Of a stretch of DNA of 64,000 nucleotides, positions 14,533 through 23,022 are shown piece after piece; position 1 is the first letter of the stretch; each line of letters starts with the position of its first letter. A model generated the notes under the pieces. It did not search any database. It saw only the letters and a list, made by a program, of their open reading frames with translations, and was not told where the DNA came from. The DNA comes from Treponema socranskii subsp. paredis ATCC 35535 (lineage in GTDB: Bacteria > Spirochaetota > Spirochaetia > Treponematales > Treponemataceae). Both the position numbers and the translations under genes were made by a program. The stretch is taken from assembly GCA_000413015.1 (NCBI GenBank), contig KE332515.1, forward strand, positions 469,092-533,091. The letters run 5' to 3'.

Positions 14533-17373
14533 TCACTTCGTCGTCATATTCATCACTCCGTCCCAATCGTCGGGAATGCCGTGCTTGAGGTAGTCTTTGC
14601 AGCGTTCTGCGAACACGAGAGACGCTTCGTCGGCAGGATTCAGTTTATTCGCATTCATAAACATTTTTCCCGCCTTTTTAAAATCCCGTGCGAGATATCT
14701 GTCGAGTGCTTCGTGAAATTCGCCGAGGGATGCAAGTTCATCGGGCGGCATTTCGTTTTTAAACCCGAGTATATTGTACAGCTGTACGGGCTTATTGATA
14801 CCGACGACGCGCACTTTATCGAGTCTGCGGGAGACGAGTTCGCCTTTATGTTCGCCCGAATCGGCTTCGTTCCACGTCGTTTCCGAAATGAGGATCCACG
14901 ATTTGTAGATTTTATTGACGCCTTCAAGGCGGCTCGCGAGGTTGACGTCGTTGCCCATGATCGTATAATTCATCTTCATACTCGTACCCATATTTCCGAC
15001 GACCATATTGCCCGTGTTGATGCCGATCCGCGTTTCGAGCTCGCGCGGGATGTCTCTGTGAGCGAGATGCTTTTCGTTGTACAGTTTTTCAGCCTGCTTC
15101 ATGCGCACGGCCGCGGCACAGGCGCGGTAAGCGTGATCGGGCAAATCGATCGGTGCGCCGAAAAACGAAACGATCGCGTCTCCGATGTATTTGTCGATCG
15201 TGCCGTTGTAACGCAAAATCGTATCGCTGAGCAAACCGAGGTATTCGTTCAAAATCGATACGAGCTGAGTCGGCGTGACGAGTTCGCTGAACGATGAAAA
15301 ACCTTTGATATCGGAAAAAAGCGCGGTTATGTGTTTGTCTTCTCCGCCGAGCGAAAGCTTTTCGGGATCTTCGACGATCGCGTTGACGACGTCTTTTGAA
15401 AGGTAGGTCGAAAATGCGCGGCGCAAAAATCTTTTTTCGCGGTCGCTGAGCGTAAAGCGCAAAATGATTCCCGCAACATATATGAAAAGCGTAAAAAGGC
15501 AGGATGCGACGGGCGGAATATAATAACCCGGCACGATCATAAAAAATACGAAGACGCTTACGATGAGAAAGACCGCTATGCCGGTTACGACATTCTGCAT
15601 CATATCGGATCTGCCGTAGGTGATGAACATGACGAAAAACATTAACAAAAAGGCTGCGATCATACCGAAATACCACGGAAACGGAGTGATAAAATCGCGC
15701 TGCAAAATCGTGTTCATGACGTTCGCGTGCGTGCCGACGTTCGGATAACTTCGCGTAAACGGGTTCGTTCCGAGGTCGGTCGTACTCGATGCGGTGTTTC
15801 CTATGATACAGTACGACGCGCGGTATACGTCTTTCATATCGTTTACGTACTGCCGGTAGGTTTTATAATTGTCGGAAAGGAGTCCGAATTGCTCTTTCAT
15901 GACATCGATAAAATTTTCACCCTGCTCTTCAGGCAGTCCCGCTTTTAAAAGTTCCGCAATACGCGCTTCGATCGAGTTCATATATCCGGCATCGATAAAC
16001 AAACCGATATCGTCGTAAAAGGCTTCTCGTGCGGCAAAGTAGGCTTCGTATTCGTTTGCGTTTATCCCGTCGATGAGCTCGCCGTTTTCGTTGAAACCCG
16101 CGCACCGCGCAAGCAGTATCTGTTTTTCTTCGTCGATCATTTTATATTGTTTTAATAATTTTTGTGCCGCTCCCATATAGCCGAGTGCGCTCCCGTCGGA
16201 GGCGAACAGTTCATTACCCCGTATATTGCCGAGAGTTGTGACGACGGCTTCTTCGATAAAATCGAGATCTTTCAAAAAGACCACCGATTCGTTTTTAAAC
16301 GATTTTCCCTGCTCTCTATGGAGCCAGTTGATAAGCATGCGTCCGTGGCCGTCGAGCGGGATCTTTACGGTCGTTTTCTCCGTCTCTCCGGGAAAGAGCG
16401 CGTTGAACACGATGAGCGAGTTTTGCGTGCGCTCTATGCGTTCCGCATTGAGTATGTGCAAAAGCGGGGCAAACGAAAGCTGAGCCGCATATTTTCCGCC
16501 GTAATCGTAGAGCAGTTCGATCCTCCGCCGAGTACCGTCGCTGTCGATGACGACGTTCGTAAAGCCCGCGCCCGCCGCACGAGAGATGAGCGTATGAAGC
16601 GCCGGAGAAAATCCCGTCTTTTGTCCGTTATACTGTTCGTCTGACGTATATTGATTGGCGCGTGAAATAAAACCGCCGGAGTCGGTGACGTTCGAAAGCA
16701 AAATGCGTTTTTGCGCGTAATTTCTGTCTTCGTCGGAAAGCGTGATCGCAACGTCGCGCGTATTTACGGTAAGCCACGTGTTGCCGAAAAATTGGATCGC
16801 CCGTGCGAAATAGTCGTCGTTATCGCGGTATATTTTCGATGCGATATCGGTCTGCATATTCGAAAGCGCGGGATCGATATAATTGGCGATCATATCTTTC
16901 GTCACGGCCGAAAGCTCGGAACGGGAAACGAAACCGCGCCTGACCGATTCGGAAAACTCGTTGATGACGCCCGTGATGTCGTTCCGTCCGGCCGAAATCG
17001 CAGCGTTCATATTTTCTTCGGCGTTCGGCGCCACCCCGCGCGGAGAAGGCGAAAGGTATTCGACATCGAAAACGACGCTTTCCGCGCCGAGCTCGCGTAT
17101 GCGCAAAAGACAATCGGCGATGATATCGCGGCTCCACGGCCATTCGCCGAGCGCTTGAATCGATTCGTCGTCGATGTTGACGAATAAAATCTTTTCCGAT
17201 TGTTTCGGTTCTCTTCGGAGGCCGAGCAAAAAGTCGTACATACGGTAATCGAGTTTTTGGAAAAATCCCAAAGCGCCGAGCGCCGAAAAAACGGCTGCGG
17301 CCGCAACGAGAACGATAAAACCGAGAGATTTAAAAAAAGACGAGCTTTTTTTTGTTTTCTTTTCCTGTGCCAT
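14533..17373 (-). CDS. CHASE2-domain class III adenylate/guanylate cyclase
   Basis: The product has 946 residues. After a basic N-terminus there is one membrane helix (about 17-37), then a long extracytoplasmic CHASE2 sensor domain (about 45-590; it starts YRMYDFLLGLR, ILFVNIDDESI, WPWSRD). Three to four membrane helices follow (about 600-690), then a class III nucleotide cyclase domain (about 720-900). Metal-binding Asp residues are visible in FSDIKGF and YIGDAIV, and VNLASRLEG supplies the transition-state Asn and Arg. Thr in NYTIMGN sits at the base-selecting position, as in bacterial adenylate cyclases. It is not in an operon, and its promoter places the start codon about 4 nt after the predicted transcript start. 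Confidence 0.9.
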   Translation of the reverse strand: MAQEKKTKKSSSFFKSLGFIVLVAAAAVFSALGALGFFQKLDYRMYDFLLGLRREPKQSEKILFVNIDDESIQALGEWPWSRDIIADCLLRIRELGAESVVFDVEYLSPSPRGVAPNAEENMNAAISAGRNDITGVINEFSESVRRGFVSRSELSAVTKDMIANYIDPALSNMQTDIASKIYRDNDDYFARAIQFFGNTWLTVNTRDVAITLSDEDRNYAQKRILLSNVTDSGGFISRANQYTSDEQYNGQKTGFSPALHTLISRAAGAGFTNVVIDSDGTRRRIELLYDYGGKYAAQLSFAPLLHILNAERIERTQNSLIVFNALFPGETEKTTVKIPLDGHGRMLINWLHREQGKSFKNESVVFLKDLDFIEEAVVTTLGNIRGNELFASDGSALGYMGAAQKLLKQYKMIDEEKQILLARCAGFNENGELIDGINANEYEAYFAAREAFYDDIGLFIDAGYMNSIEARIAELLKAGLPEEQGENFIDVMKEQFGLLSDNYKTYRQYVNDMKDVYRASYCIIGNTASSTTDLGTNPFTRSYPNVGTHANVMNTILQRDFITPFPWYFGMIAAFLLMFFVMFITYGRSDMMQNVVTGIAVFLIVSVFVFFMIVPGYYIPPVASCLFTLFIYVAGIILRFTLSDREKRFLRRAFSTYLSKDVVNAIVEDPEKLSLGGEDKHITALFSDIKGFSSFSELVTPTQLVSILNEYLGLLSDTILRYNGTIDKYIGDAIVSFFGAPIDLPDHAYRACAAAVRMKQAEKLYNEKHLAHRDIPRELETRIGINTGNMVVGNMGTSMKMNYTIMGNDVNLASRLEGVNKIYKSWILISETTWNEADSGEHKGELVSRRLDKVRVVGINKPVQLYNILGFKNEMPPDELASLGEFHEALDRYLARDFKKAGKMFMNANKLNPADEASLVFAERCKDYLKHGIPDDWDGVMNMTTK

Positions 17374-17383
17374 ACTGTCTTTC

Positions 17384-17412
17384 AGTATAACACAAATTTA
17401 CGCATCTGTCAG
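17384..17412 (-). promoter_or_regulatory. Promoter of the CHASE2 cyclase, very short leader
   Basis: On the minus strand, CTGACA (17407-17412), 17 bp, TATACT (17384-17389), then 10 nt to ATG at 17373. No Shine-Dalgarno motif is present in those 10 nt. Confidence 0.6.
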
Positions 17413-17417
17413 AGAGT

Positions 17418-17448
17418 CTGTCTCAAAAGTCGGCTACTTTTTCGACAG
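17418..17448. repeat. Intergenic hairpin of a recurring family (CAAAAGT type)
   Basis: CTGT, then CAAAAGT, a short loop, ACTTTTT and CGACAG. Closely similar hairpins lie at 44637-44675 and, in a partial form, at 36207-36232. They all sit between genes and probably act as terminators or as a dispersed small repeat. Confidence 0.5.
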
Positions 17449-17456
17449 CCCGTCGA

Positions 17457-17499
17457 GTTTAAAATTAAGTCTTTATATTATAATGACTTAATTTTAAAC
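17457..17499. repeat. 15-bp perfect inverted repeat
   Basis: GTTTAAAATTAAGTC (17457-17471) is mirrored exactly by GACTTAATTTTAAAC (17485-17499) with a 13-nt A+T-only loop. It lies between the cyclase promoter and the 3' end of rnc. Its role is unknown; there is no flanking T-tract. Confidence 0.6.
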
Positions 17500-17512
17500 G
17501 TCGCACATAAAA

Positions 17513-18271
17513 TCAAGGAAGCTGTCCAAAAACTGAAGTTTTTGGACAGCCCTTTCCTGTCAGAATCGTATACGCTTTTTTGGCGGCTTTCTGTTCGGCT
17601 TCTTTTTTGCTTTTGCCGCTTTCGGGACCGTATGCACTCTCTCCGAGGTAGACGGTAACGGAAAACGTACGATCGTGATCGGGACCGGTGACGCTCACCG
17701 TTTCGTAGCGGGGACACTCTTTTGTCTTTTTTTGATACAATTCCTGGAGCAGCGTTTTATAATCTTTCGAACCGCGGTCTTCCTGCACTTTTTCGATTTC
17801 GGGGACGAGAAACGAAAGCACATATGTTTCGGCAGCCGCGTAACCCGCATCGAGAAAATAGGCGCCGATGATCGATTCCATGCAGTCCGCAAGGATGGCG
17901 GGTTTTTGCCTGCCGCCGCTCAACTCCTCCCCGCGTCCCAAAACAAGCATTTTGTCGATGCCGAAGCGGAGTGCGATCGGCGCAAGGGTTTTTTCGGAAA
18001 CTACGACGGATTTGATTTTTGCCAAATCGCCTTCGGGATTGTTTTCGAAAGTTTTGTATAAATACGTCGCAGCGGCAAGTCCGAGTACCGAATCGCCTAA
18101 AAATTCGAGACGTTCGTTGTTTTCAGGACGTTTTTCGGAACTTTCGTTCGCATACGAGCGGTGACGGAACGCAAGGTCGAGCAGCTCAAGGTTTCGGAAG
18201 CGCAAACCGAGCGGCTTGCAAAACCGAATAAGTTTTCGTTTTCGTTCGGATAAAATCGTTTTTCGCTTCAT
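17513..18271 (-). CDS. rnc: Ribonuclease III
   Basis: The product has 252 residues. It is the double-strand-specific endonuclease of rRNA and mRNA processing. The RNase III signature NNERLEFLGDSVLGL is near 48-62, the second acidic cluster DCMESIIGAYFLDAG near 119-133, and a C-terminal dsRNA-binding domain ends about residue 237. The start at 18271 is chosen because an upstream in-frame ATG (18310) lies inside the acpP terminator hairpin. The last 15 residues (from about TGKGCPKTSVFG) are encoded by the intergenic-type hairpin at 17521-17550, so the reading frame runs through a repeat before its stop at 17513. Confidence 0.92.
   Translation of the reverse strand: MKRKTILSERKRKLIRFCKPLGLRFRNLELLDLAFRHRSYANESSEKRPENNERLEFLGDSVLGLAAATYLYKTFENNPEGDLAKIKSVVVSEKTLAPIALRFGIDKMLVLGRGEELSGGRQKPAILADCMESIIGAYFLDAGYAAAETYVLSFLVPEIEKVQEDRGSKDYKTLLQELYQKKTKECPRYETVSVTGPDHDRTFSVTVYLGESAYGPESGKSKKEAEQKAAKKAYTILTGKGCPKTSVFGQLP
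17521..17550. repeat. Hairpin repeat inside the 3' end of rnc
   Basis: GCTGTCCAAAAACT and AGTTTTTGGACAGC form a perfect 14-bp stem with a 2-nt spacer. The terminator at 40410-40446 has nearly the same stem. Here the copy is within the rnc coding frame. Confidence 0.7.
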
Positions 18272-18297
18272 GCGTACAATCCCGGATAGGCCGGTAT

Positions 18298-18333
18298 AAA
18301 AAAAACACAAGCGCTGAAGGCTTGTGTTTTTTT
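18298..18333 (-). terminator. Terminator after acpP
   Basis: A perfect 12-bp stem, AAAAACACAAGC/GCTTGTGTTTTT, encloses a 7-nt loop, with A/T runs on both sides giving a U-tract in either direction. It lies 22 bp beyond the acpP stop and should end rpmF-acpP transcripts or attenuate rnc. Confidence 0.8.
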
Positions 18334-18354
18334 ATAAGTCGCCTCAACGGCGGA

Positions 18355-18597
18355 TTATTTTTTTGCCTGTTCGGCTTTGATGAATTCGTAGGCGTCGCGG
18401 ACGGTTTCGAATTCGTTCGCTTTGTCATCGGGAATGCTCACTCCCAATTCTTCTTCGATAGCGTAGACGAGCTCGTAGGTATCGAGACTGTCCGCACCGA
18501 GATCGCCTCTGAATGAGGAATCGAGGGTGATTTTGCTTTCATCGATTTCCAGTTTCTCGGCAATGAGTTTCTGGATTTTGTTGAATAATTCGTCCAT
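18355..18597 (-). CDS. acpP: Acyl carrier protein
   Basis: The product has 80 residues. It is the small acidic carrier of fatty acid synthesis. GADSLDTYEL contains the Ser that receives 4'-phosphopantetheine. The start at 18597 (MDELFNK) is preferred because AGGGAG is then 7 nt upstream; the ATG two codons earlier sits too close to it. It follows rpmF by 16 nt and is followed by a terminator. coaD, which makes the phosphopantetheine precursor, lies upstream on the same strand. Confidence 0.95.
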   Translation of the reverse strand: MDELFNKIQKLIAEKLEIDESKITLDSSFRGDLGADSLDTYELVYAIEEELGVSIPDDKANEFETVRDAYEFIKAEQAKK

Positions 18598-18613
18598 GTT
18601 CATGCTCCCTGCA

Positions 18614-18802
18614 TCAGCCGTTTGATTCCGGCGTAATTACCTGACGTCCGCGGTAAAATCCGCATTTCGGACACACATGGTGCGGCTGCACAAGGTTCCC
18701 GCAATTGTTGCACGGAACAAGCTGCGGTGCCTCAAGATGCATATTCACACCCTGTCGTCTTTTCGTCACGGCTTTTGAAGTTTTTGATCTGGGTACTGCC
18801 AT
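18614..18802 (-). CDS. rpmF: 50S ribosomal protein L32
   Basis: The product has 62 residues, the usual size. It begins MAVPRSKTSKAVTKRRQG and keeps the zinc-ribbon cysteines in CNNCGN and CPKCGFYRG. The rpmF-acpP pairing is common in bacteria and links translation to lipid synthesis. GAGG lies upstream of the ATG. Tandem promoters are visible at 18842-18902. Confidence 0.97.
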   Translation of the reverse strand: MAVPRSKTSKAVTKRRQGVNMHLEAPQLVPCNNCGNLVQPHHVCPKCGFYRGRQVITPESNG

Positions 18803-18841
18803 TATACTTAAACCTCGCTTTTTTCTGAATAACTGCGGTCA

Positions 18842-18902
18842 ATAGTACAACAGTTTCCAGCCGAATGTCAATCTATTATAACATTTTTCCGTTTTTAGTC
18901 AA
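18842..18902 (-). promoter_or_regulatory. Tandem promoters of rpmF-acpP
   Basis: On the minus strand the distal promoter is TTGACT (18897-18902), 16 bp, TATAAT (18875-18880). The proximal one is TTGACA (18866-18871), 18 bp, TACTAT (18842-18847). Both are close to the sigma-70 consensus and leave a leader with a ribosome-binding site. Confidence 0.75.
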
Positions 18903-18931
18903 CGCTTTTTTCGGGCATGTATCGGCACGGT

Positions 18932-19411
18932 TCATCTGCCGAATTTTTCTTTCAGAGCCGCTTCGACGATCGGCGGCACCATCGACGAAATATCTCCGTG
19001 ATACTGCGCGAGCTCTTTTATCGAACTCGATTTGACGATGACGTAACGCTGCTCCGTCGGTATAAAAAGCGTTTCGATGTCGGGATTGAGCATGTGATTC
19101 ATCAGCGACAGATCGAATTCGTATGCGAAATCGTTCGTGTTGCGGATACCGCGCAGCAGTACGTTTGCGCCCGTTTTTTTCGCATACTGCGCAACGAGTT
19201 CACTGCACAAATGGAGCGTAACGTTTTTGTACGGTTTGATGATTTCTTCCATCATGCGGTAGCGTTCTTCTTCCGTAAAGAGATACTGCTTGTTCGAATT
19301 TACCGCGATGACGACATCGATTTTATCGAAGAGCTTGCTCGCCCTTTTGATAATGCTTAAGTGCCCGTTCGTCGGCGGGTCGAACGAACCGGGAAATACT
19401 GCGGTTGTCAT
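18932..19411 (-). CDS. coaD: Phosphopantetheine adenylyltransferase
   Basis: The product has 159 residues, full length. It transfers AMP from ATP to 4'-phosphopantetheine in CoA synthesis. The nucleotidyltransferase motif GSFDPPTNGHL is at residues 8-18, RGIRNTNDFAYE near 88-99, and the second nucleotide-binding motif SSSIKE near 126-131. The promoter is immediately upstream with only 6 nt between the -10 hexamer and the ATG and no ribosome-binding site. Confidence 0.95.
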   Translation of the reverse strand: MTTAVFPGSFDPPTNGHLSIIKRASKLFDKIDVVIAVNSNKQYLFTEEERYRMMEEIIKPYKNVTLHLCSELVAQYAKKTGANVLLRGIRNTNDFAYEFDLSLMNHMLNPDIETLFIPTEQRYVIVKSSSIKELAQYHGDISSMVPPIVEAALKEKFGR

Positions 19412-19417
19412 GCGATT

Positions 19418-19446
19418 ATAGTAACGCGGAGAGGGAAATTGTACAA
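19418..19446 (-). promoter_or_regulatory. Leaderless promoter of coaD
   Basis: On the minus strand, TTGTAC (19441-19446), 17 bp, TACTAT (19418-19423), then 6 nt and ATG. The transcript should begin at or next to the start codon. Confidence 0.65.
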
Positions 19447-19513
19447 GGCAAAGAGCACATCGCTCTATAGCCGTTTTATTTACAGATGAGTATACTGCTC
19501 GTGAGGTAAAGCG

Positions 19514-21253
19514 ATGAAAAAAACGATTGTACTACTGCTGCTGTCCGTAAGCGTGCTCGGCGTCGGGTTTGCCGATGACGGCGGTACAAAGTACCTTGAA
19601 GATTGGTCGTACGGAAACATTTACGTTACAAAGTCGAGTATGGAAATTGCGCTGGAAAGCGAGTTTTTGTATGTCAACCAAAAGCGGCATACGGTGCGTG
19701 CGCTTTTCGATTTTAAAAATCTTACGGCGCAAAAACGAAAGGTGCCGTGCGCGTTCCCCATCGTCATTACAATTCCGTATGAATTTGACGGTACACAAAT
19801 CGTTACAAGCGATTTTAGAGCCTTTTACAATTTGACGGCTTTAAACCTTGCATTCGGCAGGCAAACGCAGCCGGTACGAGACGAAGGGCAGGCGTTCAAA
19901 ACAATTCCCGTCAATCCTTTGGAAGCCGATAAAAAATTGCGCGTTATTCCCTATGCCGAATATAAAAAGCAGCTTGATGAGTTCTACGGTGAAAACGTTT
20001 TTCATAAGGATAAAAATAAAACCGTTTACGAGGGTGTAAACATCCTCTTAAACGGCAAAAAAGTTCCGATTACGCACGTCGGCATCGAAACAAACGTCGT
20101 TCAGGAAAGTCAAATGAAAGTCCCCGAAAAATGGGGCGGACAGCCGGTTTATAACGGCGAAATCACGCTAAAACTGCACTTTTACCACGAACTGGAGTTC
20201 CCCGCTTCTTCATCGTCCGTCGTCGACATTACCTACGCAACGGATACCGACAAAGGCGCCAAACGCGGAGAGGCTTACAAAAGCGTTTACGACATTTCGA
20301 CCGGCGGTACGTGGGCGGGGAGCATTAAGAACTTCGTCTTGCTGACCGATGACGAGGTTACGATGCACAATTCCGTCGCACAATTTGAGCAAAAGAGTCT
20401 TTTCGGCTTCGGCAGCTATTCTTATGACGCCGGCACTATCCTGTGCGCGCGAAATTACAAACCTTCCGCACGCGAATATTTTGAATTCACCGGGTACACG
20501 TATGACGACGAAATGGGATGGGCTTTTATGCAAAACCGCGAAAAGCAAGACTTTGTCCGAAATATCAGCGCTTCCTCTTTTCTCGACGGAAGCTTTAAAA
20601 TCACCGATGAAAAATCTTCTTCGTATAAACCCGAATGCTCTTTTGACGGGGTGTTTTTGAACGGCTGGGTCGAGGGCGCAAAAGGCGACGGTATCGGAGA
20701 ATGGATCGAGTTTACGCTGACATCGACGGTTTTCGGTCCGTTTATGACCAACGGTTTGACACGGAATTATACGGATAAACAAGAGTCATGGGTCGAAGAT
20801 TCCGTAGTGCTTTCCGATATTCACGATCGGAAAGAGTTGACGTGGGCAAAGAACAATCGGATAAAAACGATGACGCTTGAAAACGTCAAAACACATGAAA
20901 AACGGAAATTAAACCTCGTCGACTTATATGCGGGCTTCCGGCTTGACGACCGGGAAACCGAAACAAGATGGCTCTCTGCCAATGCGAACAAAAATCCCTG
21001 CATATTGCTTCCGGGCACCTACCGTCTCTCTATCGACAGCGTGTATAAGGGCACAAAATGGAGCGACACGGTTTTGGGCGAAGTATGGTTTTACGATTTG
21101 GGAAAGACATTCGGCGCCATCGCTGCGGATGAACTGAAATCAGGCAAACCCTTTATCACCGCCGAAGTCGAAAAACTGTTGTTCCGCTTCAGCGATTATA
21201 CTGAGGGAAATGTAAAATATATGGAGGAAGAGTTTATCAACTTGGCGCGGTAA
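19514..21253 (+). CDS. Exported protein of unknown function
   Basis: The product has 579 residues. A signal peptide (MKKTIVLLLLSVSVLGVGFA, then DD) predicts export. The mature protein is rich in beta-prone aromatic sequence. An early segment with FLYVNQKRHTVRALFDFKN and VPCAFPIVI recalls the DUF4424-like layout, but that is a weak resemblance. No catalytic motif was found. GTGAGG precedes the ATG, and TATACT at 19491-19496 is a possible -10. The lipoprotein gene 72 bp downstream has its own promoter. Confidence 0.75.
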   Translation: MKKTIVLLLLSVSVLGVGFADDGGTKYLEDWSYGNIYVTKSSMEIALESEFLYVNQKRHTVRALFDFKNLTAQKRKVPCAFPIVITIPYEFDGTQIVTSDFRAFYNLTALNLAFGRQTQPVRDEGQAFKTIPVNPLEADKKLRVIPYAEYKKQLDEFYGENVFHKDKNKTVYEGVNILLNGKKVPITHVGIETNVVQESQMKVPEKWGGQPVYNGEITLKLHFYHELEFPASSSSVVDITYATDTDKGAKRGEAYKSVYDISTGGTWAGSIKNFVLLTDDEVTMHNSVAQFEQKSLFGFGSYSYDAGTILCARNYKPSAREYFEFTGYTYDDEMGWAFMQNREKQDFVRNISASSFLDGSFKITDEKSSSYKPECSFDGVFLNGWVEGAKGDGIGEWIEFTLTSTVFGPFMTNGLTRNYTDKQESWVEDSVVLSDIHDRKELTWAKNNRIKTMTLENVKTHEKRKLNLVDLYAGFRLDDRETETRWLSANANKNPCILLPGTYRLSIDSVYKGTKWSDTVLGEVWFYDLGKTFGAIAADELKSGKPFITAEVEKLLFRFSDYTEGNVKYMEEEFINLAR

Positions 21254-21287
21254 ACAAGACAGCGGGCACCGTCAATTTCTTTTCCAT

Positions 21288-21316
21288 TTGACGAAACAGA
21301 TAAGTGATTGTATATT
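21288..21316 (+). promoter_or_regulatory. Near-leaderless promoter of the lipoprotein gene
   Basis: TTGACG (21288-21293), 17 bp, TATATT (21311-21316), then 9 nt to ATG 21326; no Shine-Dalgarno sequence. Confidence 0.6.
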
Positions 21317-21325
21317 TAGTGCATT

Positions 21326-21904
21326 ATGAAAAAAATAAAACACAGCGCAATCATCGCACTCTGTATCTTTTCCGCATTTTTGATTTCGGCGTGTGCATCC
21401 GCACGGCGGGAAAAAGACTCGCCCGCACTCCCGGAGAAAAAAATGCGGCCGGGAACGCCCGCCGTTTCGCAAAAAACGGATGCCGAAAACGCAGAATACC
21501 TCCGCTCGATCAATCATATCGACGTGACAAAAAAAACCTTTGAAGACGATAAAGCCGCAATCATGGCAAGCATCGATGAGCTTTCTTCCATTATGGCGGG
21601 CGGACGTTATGAAGCGTGGCTCAAATTTATCGATGAGGAATCGATCCGCTATTGGTCGAATCCCAAAAACCTTGAGCGCGCATCCAAAATGCTTCCGGTC
21701 AAGGGACTGCGCATGAACAGTCTGCGCGATTATTTTACTTACATCTTTGTTCCTTCACGAAAGGGACGCAAAGTCGACGAAATCAGATACGATTCCAAAA
21801 CGTCGGTAAAAGCCGTTCAAGTGCGGGAAGATACGGACATCATCTATTATTATTTTAACAAAATAAACGGAAAGTGGCTCGTCCATATTCCGCCCATCGA
21901 TTGA
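21326..21904 (+). CDS. Lipoprotein of unknown function
   Basis: The product has 192 residues. The N-terminus is a lipoprotein signal peptide ending in the lipobox LISAC at about residue 23. A charged Pro/Lys-rich linker follows (about 24-55), then a mixed alpha/beta domain with ELSSIMAGGRYEAWLKFID and RYWSNPKNLERASKML. The C-terminal half resembles small stress- or transport-associated folds in wording only. It is likely anchored in the envelope. The nearest neighbours are other exported proteins. Confidence 0.75.
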   Translation: MKKIKHSAIIALCIFSAFLISACASARREKDSPALPEKKMRPGTPAVSQKTDAENAEYLRSINHIDVTKKTFEDDKAAIMASIDELSSIMAGGRYEAWLKFIDEESIRYWSNPKNLERASKMLPVKGLRMNSLRDYFTYIFVPSRKGRKVDEIRYDSKTSVKAVQVREDTDIIYYYFNKINGKWLVHIPPID

Positions 21905-22026
21905 CGGAGACCGCGCGCGCAATTCGAACATTGATTTTTTTTTTGATTTTTTATAGAATAACGGAAAGGTTAAAAACTTTTTGAAAGCTGTTTTTTTCCG
22001 AAAAAGTTTTAGAGGAGATTGTGCAG

Positions 22027-22767
22027 ATGAAATTGTATAAGATTGCGCTTTGCGCCGCCGCTTTTGTTGCTTCTTCTTCGCCGTTTTTTGCACAGGAACA
22101 GCGCGTTCAGAAAAAAAACGATTCCGCGAAACGGAGCGAAAGATCCGTTGAAAACGAATACTTGAGCGATGTCGACGGCACGGTCGTGCTGACCCTCGCC
22201 CGCTCGGATTCGTACGACAACAAACTCGTTGCCCTCGAATATCTGGAAAGCATTATCAAAGACGGCAATACGTCCGAAGACGTCGCCGCGGCTCTCGATC
22301 AGCTTGCAGGCGAAGGTCTTTTGACTCAAGCACGAATGGGCGGACGGCTCGTCAACAATTTTCCCGACGTAAGACGGAAAGCATGCCTGCTTCTTGCAAA
22401 AGTCGGAGGCGAGCATTCGAAAAACACGCTCATCAATATCGCGATTGCGGACAACGAACCGATGGTACAAGCCGCCGCGATCCGCGCGCTCGGAGAGATG
22501 GGCTTAAACGAAAACGATGAAGCCGCCGACGCGATCGCATTCGCAAATCACCGAAACCGCGTATTGAATCCTACGAGCAGCATGGCAATCGAAACGCTCG
22601 ACGCGTTTGAAAAACTTGCAGGCAGTACGGAAAACAAACGGGCTATGGTCGACGAAATTTCGCGAATCGCATCGGACTATCACTATACGAGTGCGGTACG
22701 CAAGCGTGCGCTCGAAGTACTCAAAGGCATTAAGCTCGATTCATCGTCTTCGGGAAGCGCCAAGTAA
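22027..22767 (+). CDS. Exported HEAT-repeat protein
   Basis: The product has 246 residues. A signal peptide (LYKIALCAAAFVASSSPFFA, then Q) is followed by a charged stretch and then paired helices typical of HEAT repeats, for example VRRKACLLLAKVGG and MVQAAAIRALGEMG. Such repeats are binding scaffolds. ATG 22027 is preferred over an in-frame GTG at 22021 because AGAGGAG then has normal spacing. The end is Ser-rich and simple. Confidence 0.75.
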   Translation: MKLYKIALCAAAFVASSSPFFAQEQRVQKKNDSAKRSERSVENEYLSDVDGTVVLTLARSDSYDNKLVALEYLESIIKDGNTSEDVAAALDQLAGEGLLTQARMGGRLVNNFPDVRRKACLLLAKVGGEHSKNTLINIAIADNEPMVQAAAIRALGEMGLNENDEAADAIAFANHRNRVLNPTSSMAIETLDAFEKLAGSTENKRAMVDEISRIASDYHYTSAVRKRALEVLKGIKLDSSSSGSAK

Positions 22768-22918
22768 AAAGTGATACAATCAAACGATATCGTTTCGCAG
22801 TGTTTCCGAAAAAAGGCGGAAATCCTCAAGCGATTTTTTTGATCGTATGCGTGCGGAAAAATACGGAGCCCGTTCGAATTTCAATCTTCGGCTTCCGTGA
22901 TTTTATCGGCACGCATAA

Positions 22919-22992
<74 letters not shown>

Positions 22993-23022
22993 TCTTTCAA
23001 AGATAAGGATGTAAAAATATTT

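Noticed and set aside
18272-18310. Upstream start for RNase III
   Set aside because: It would begin inside the acpP terminator hairpin and adds residues unlike the family.
22868-22880. T-loop-like GTTCGAAT upstream of tRNA-Arg as a second tRNA remnant
   Set aside because: No paired arms or acceptor stem can be drawn around it.
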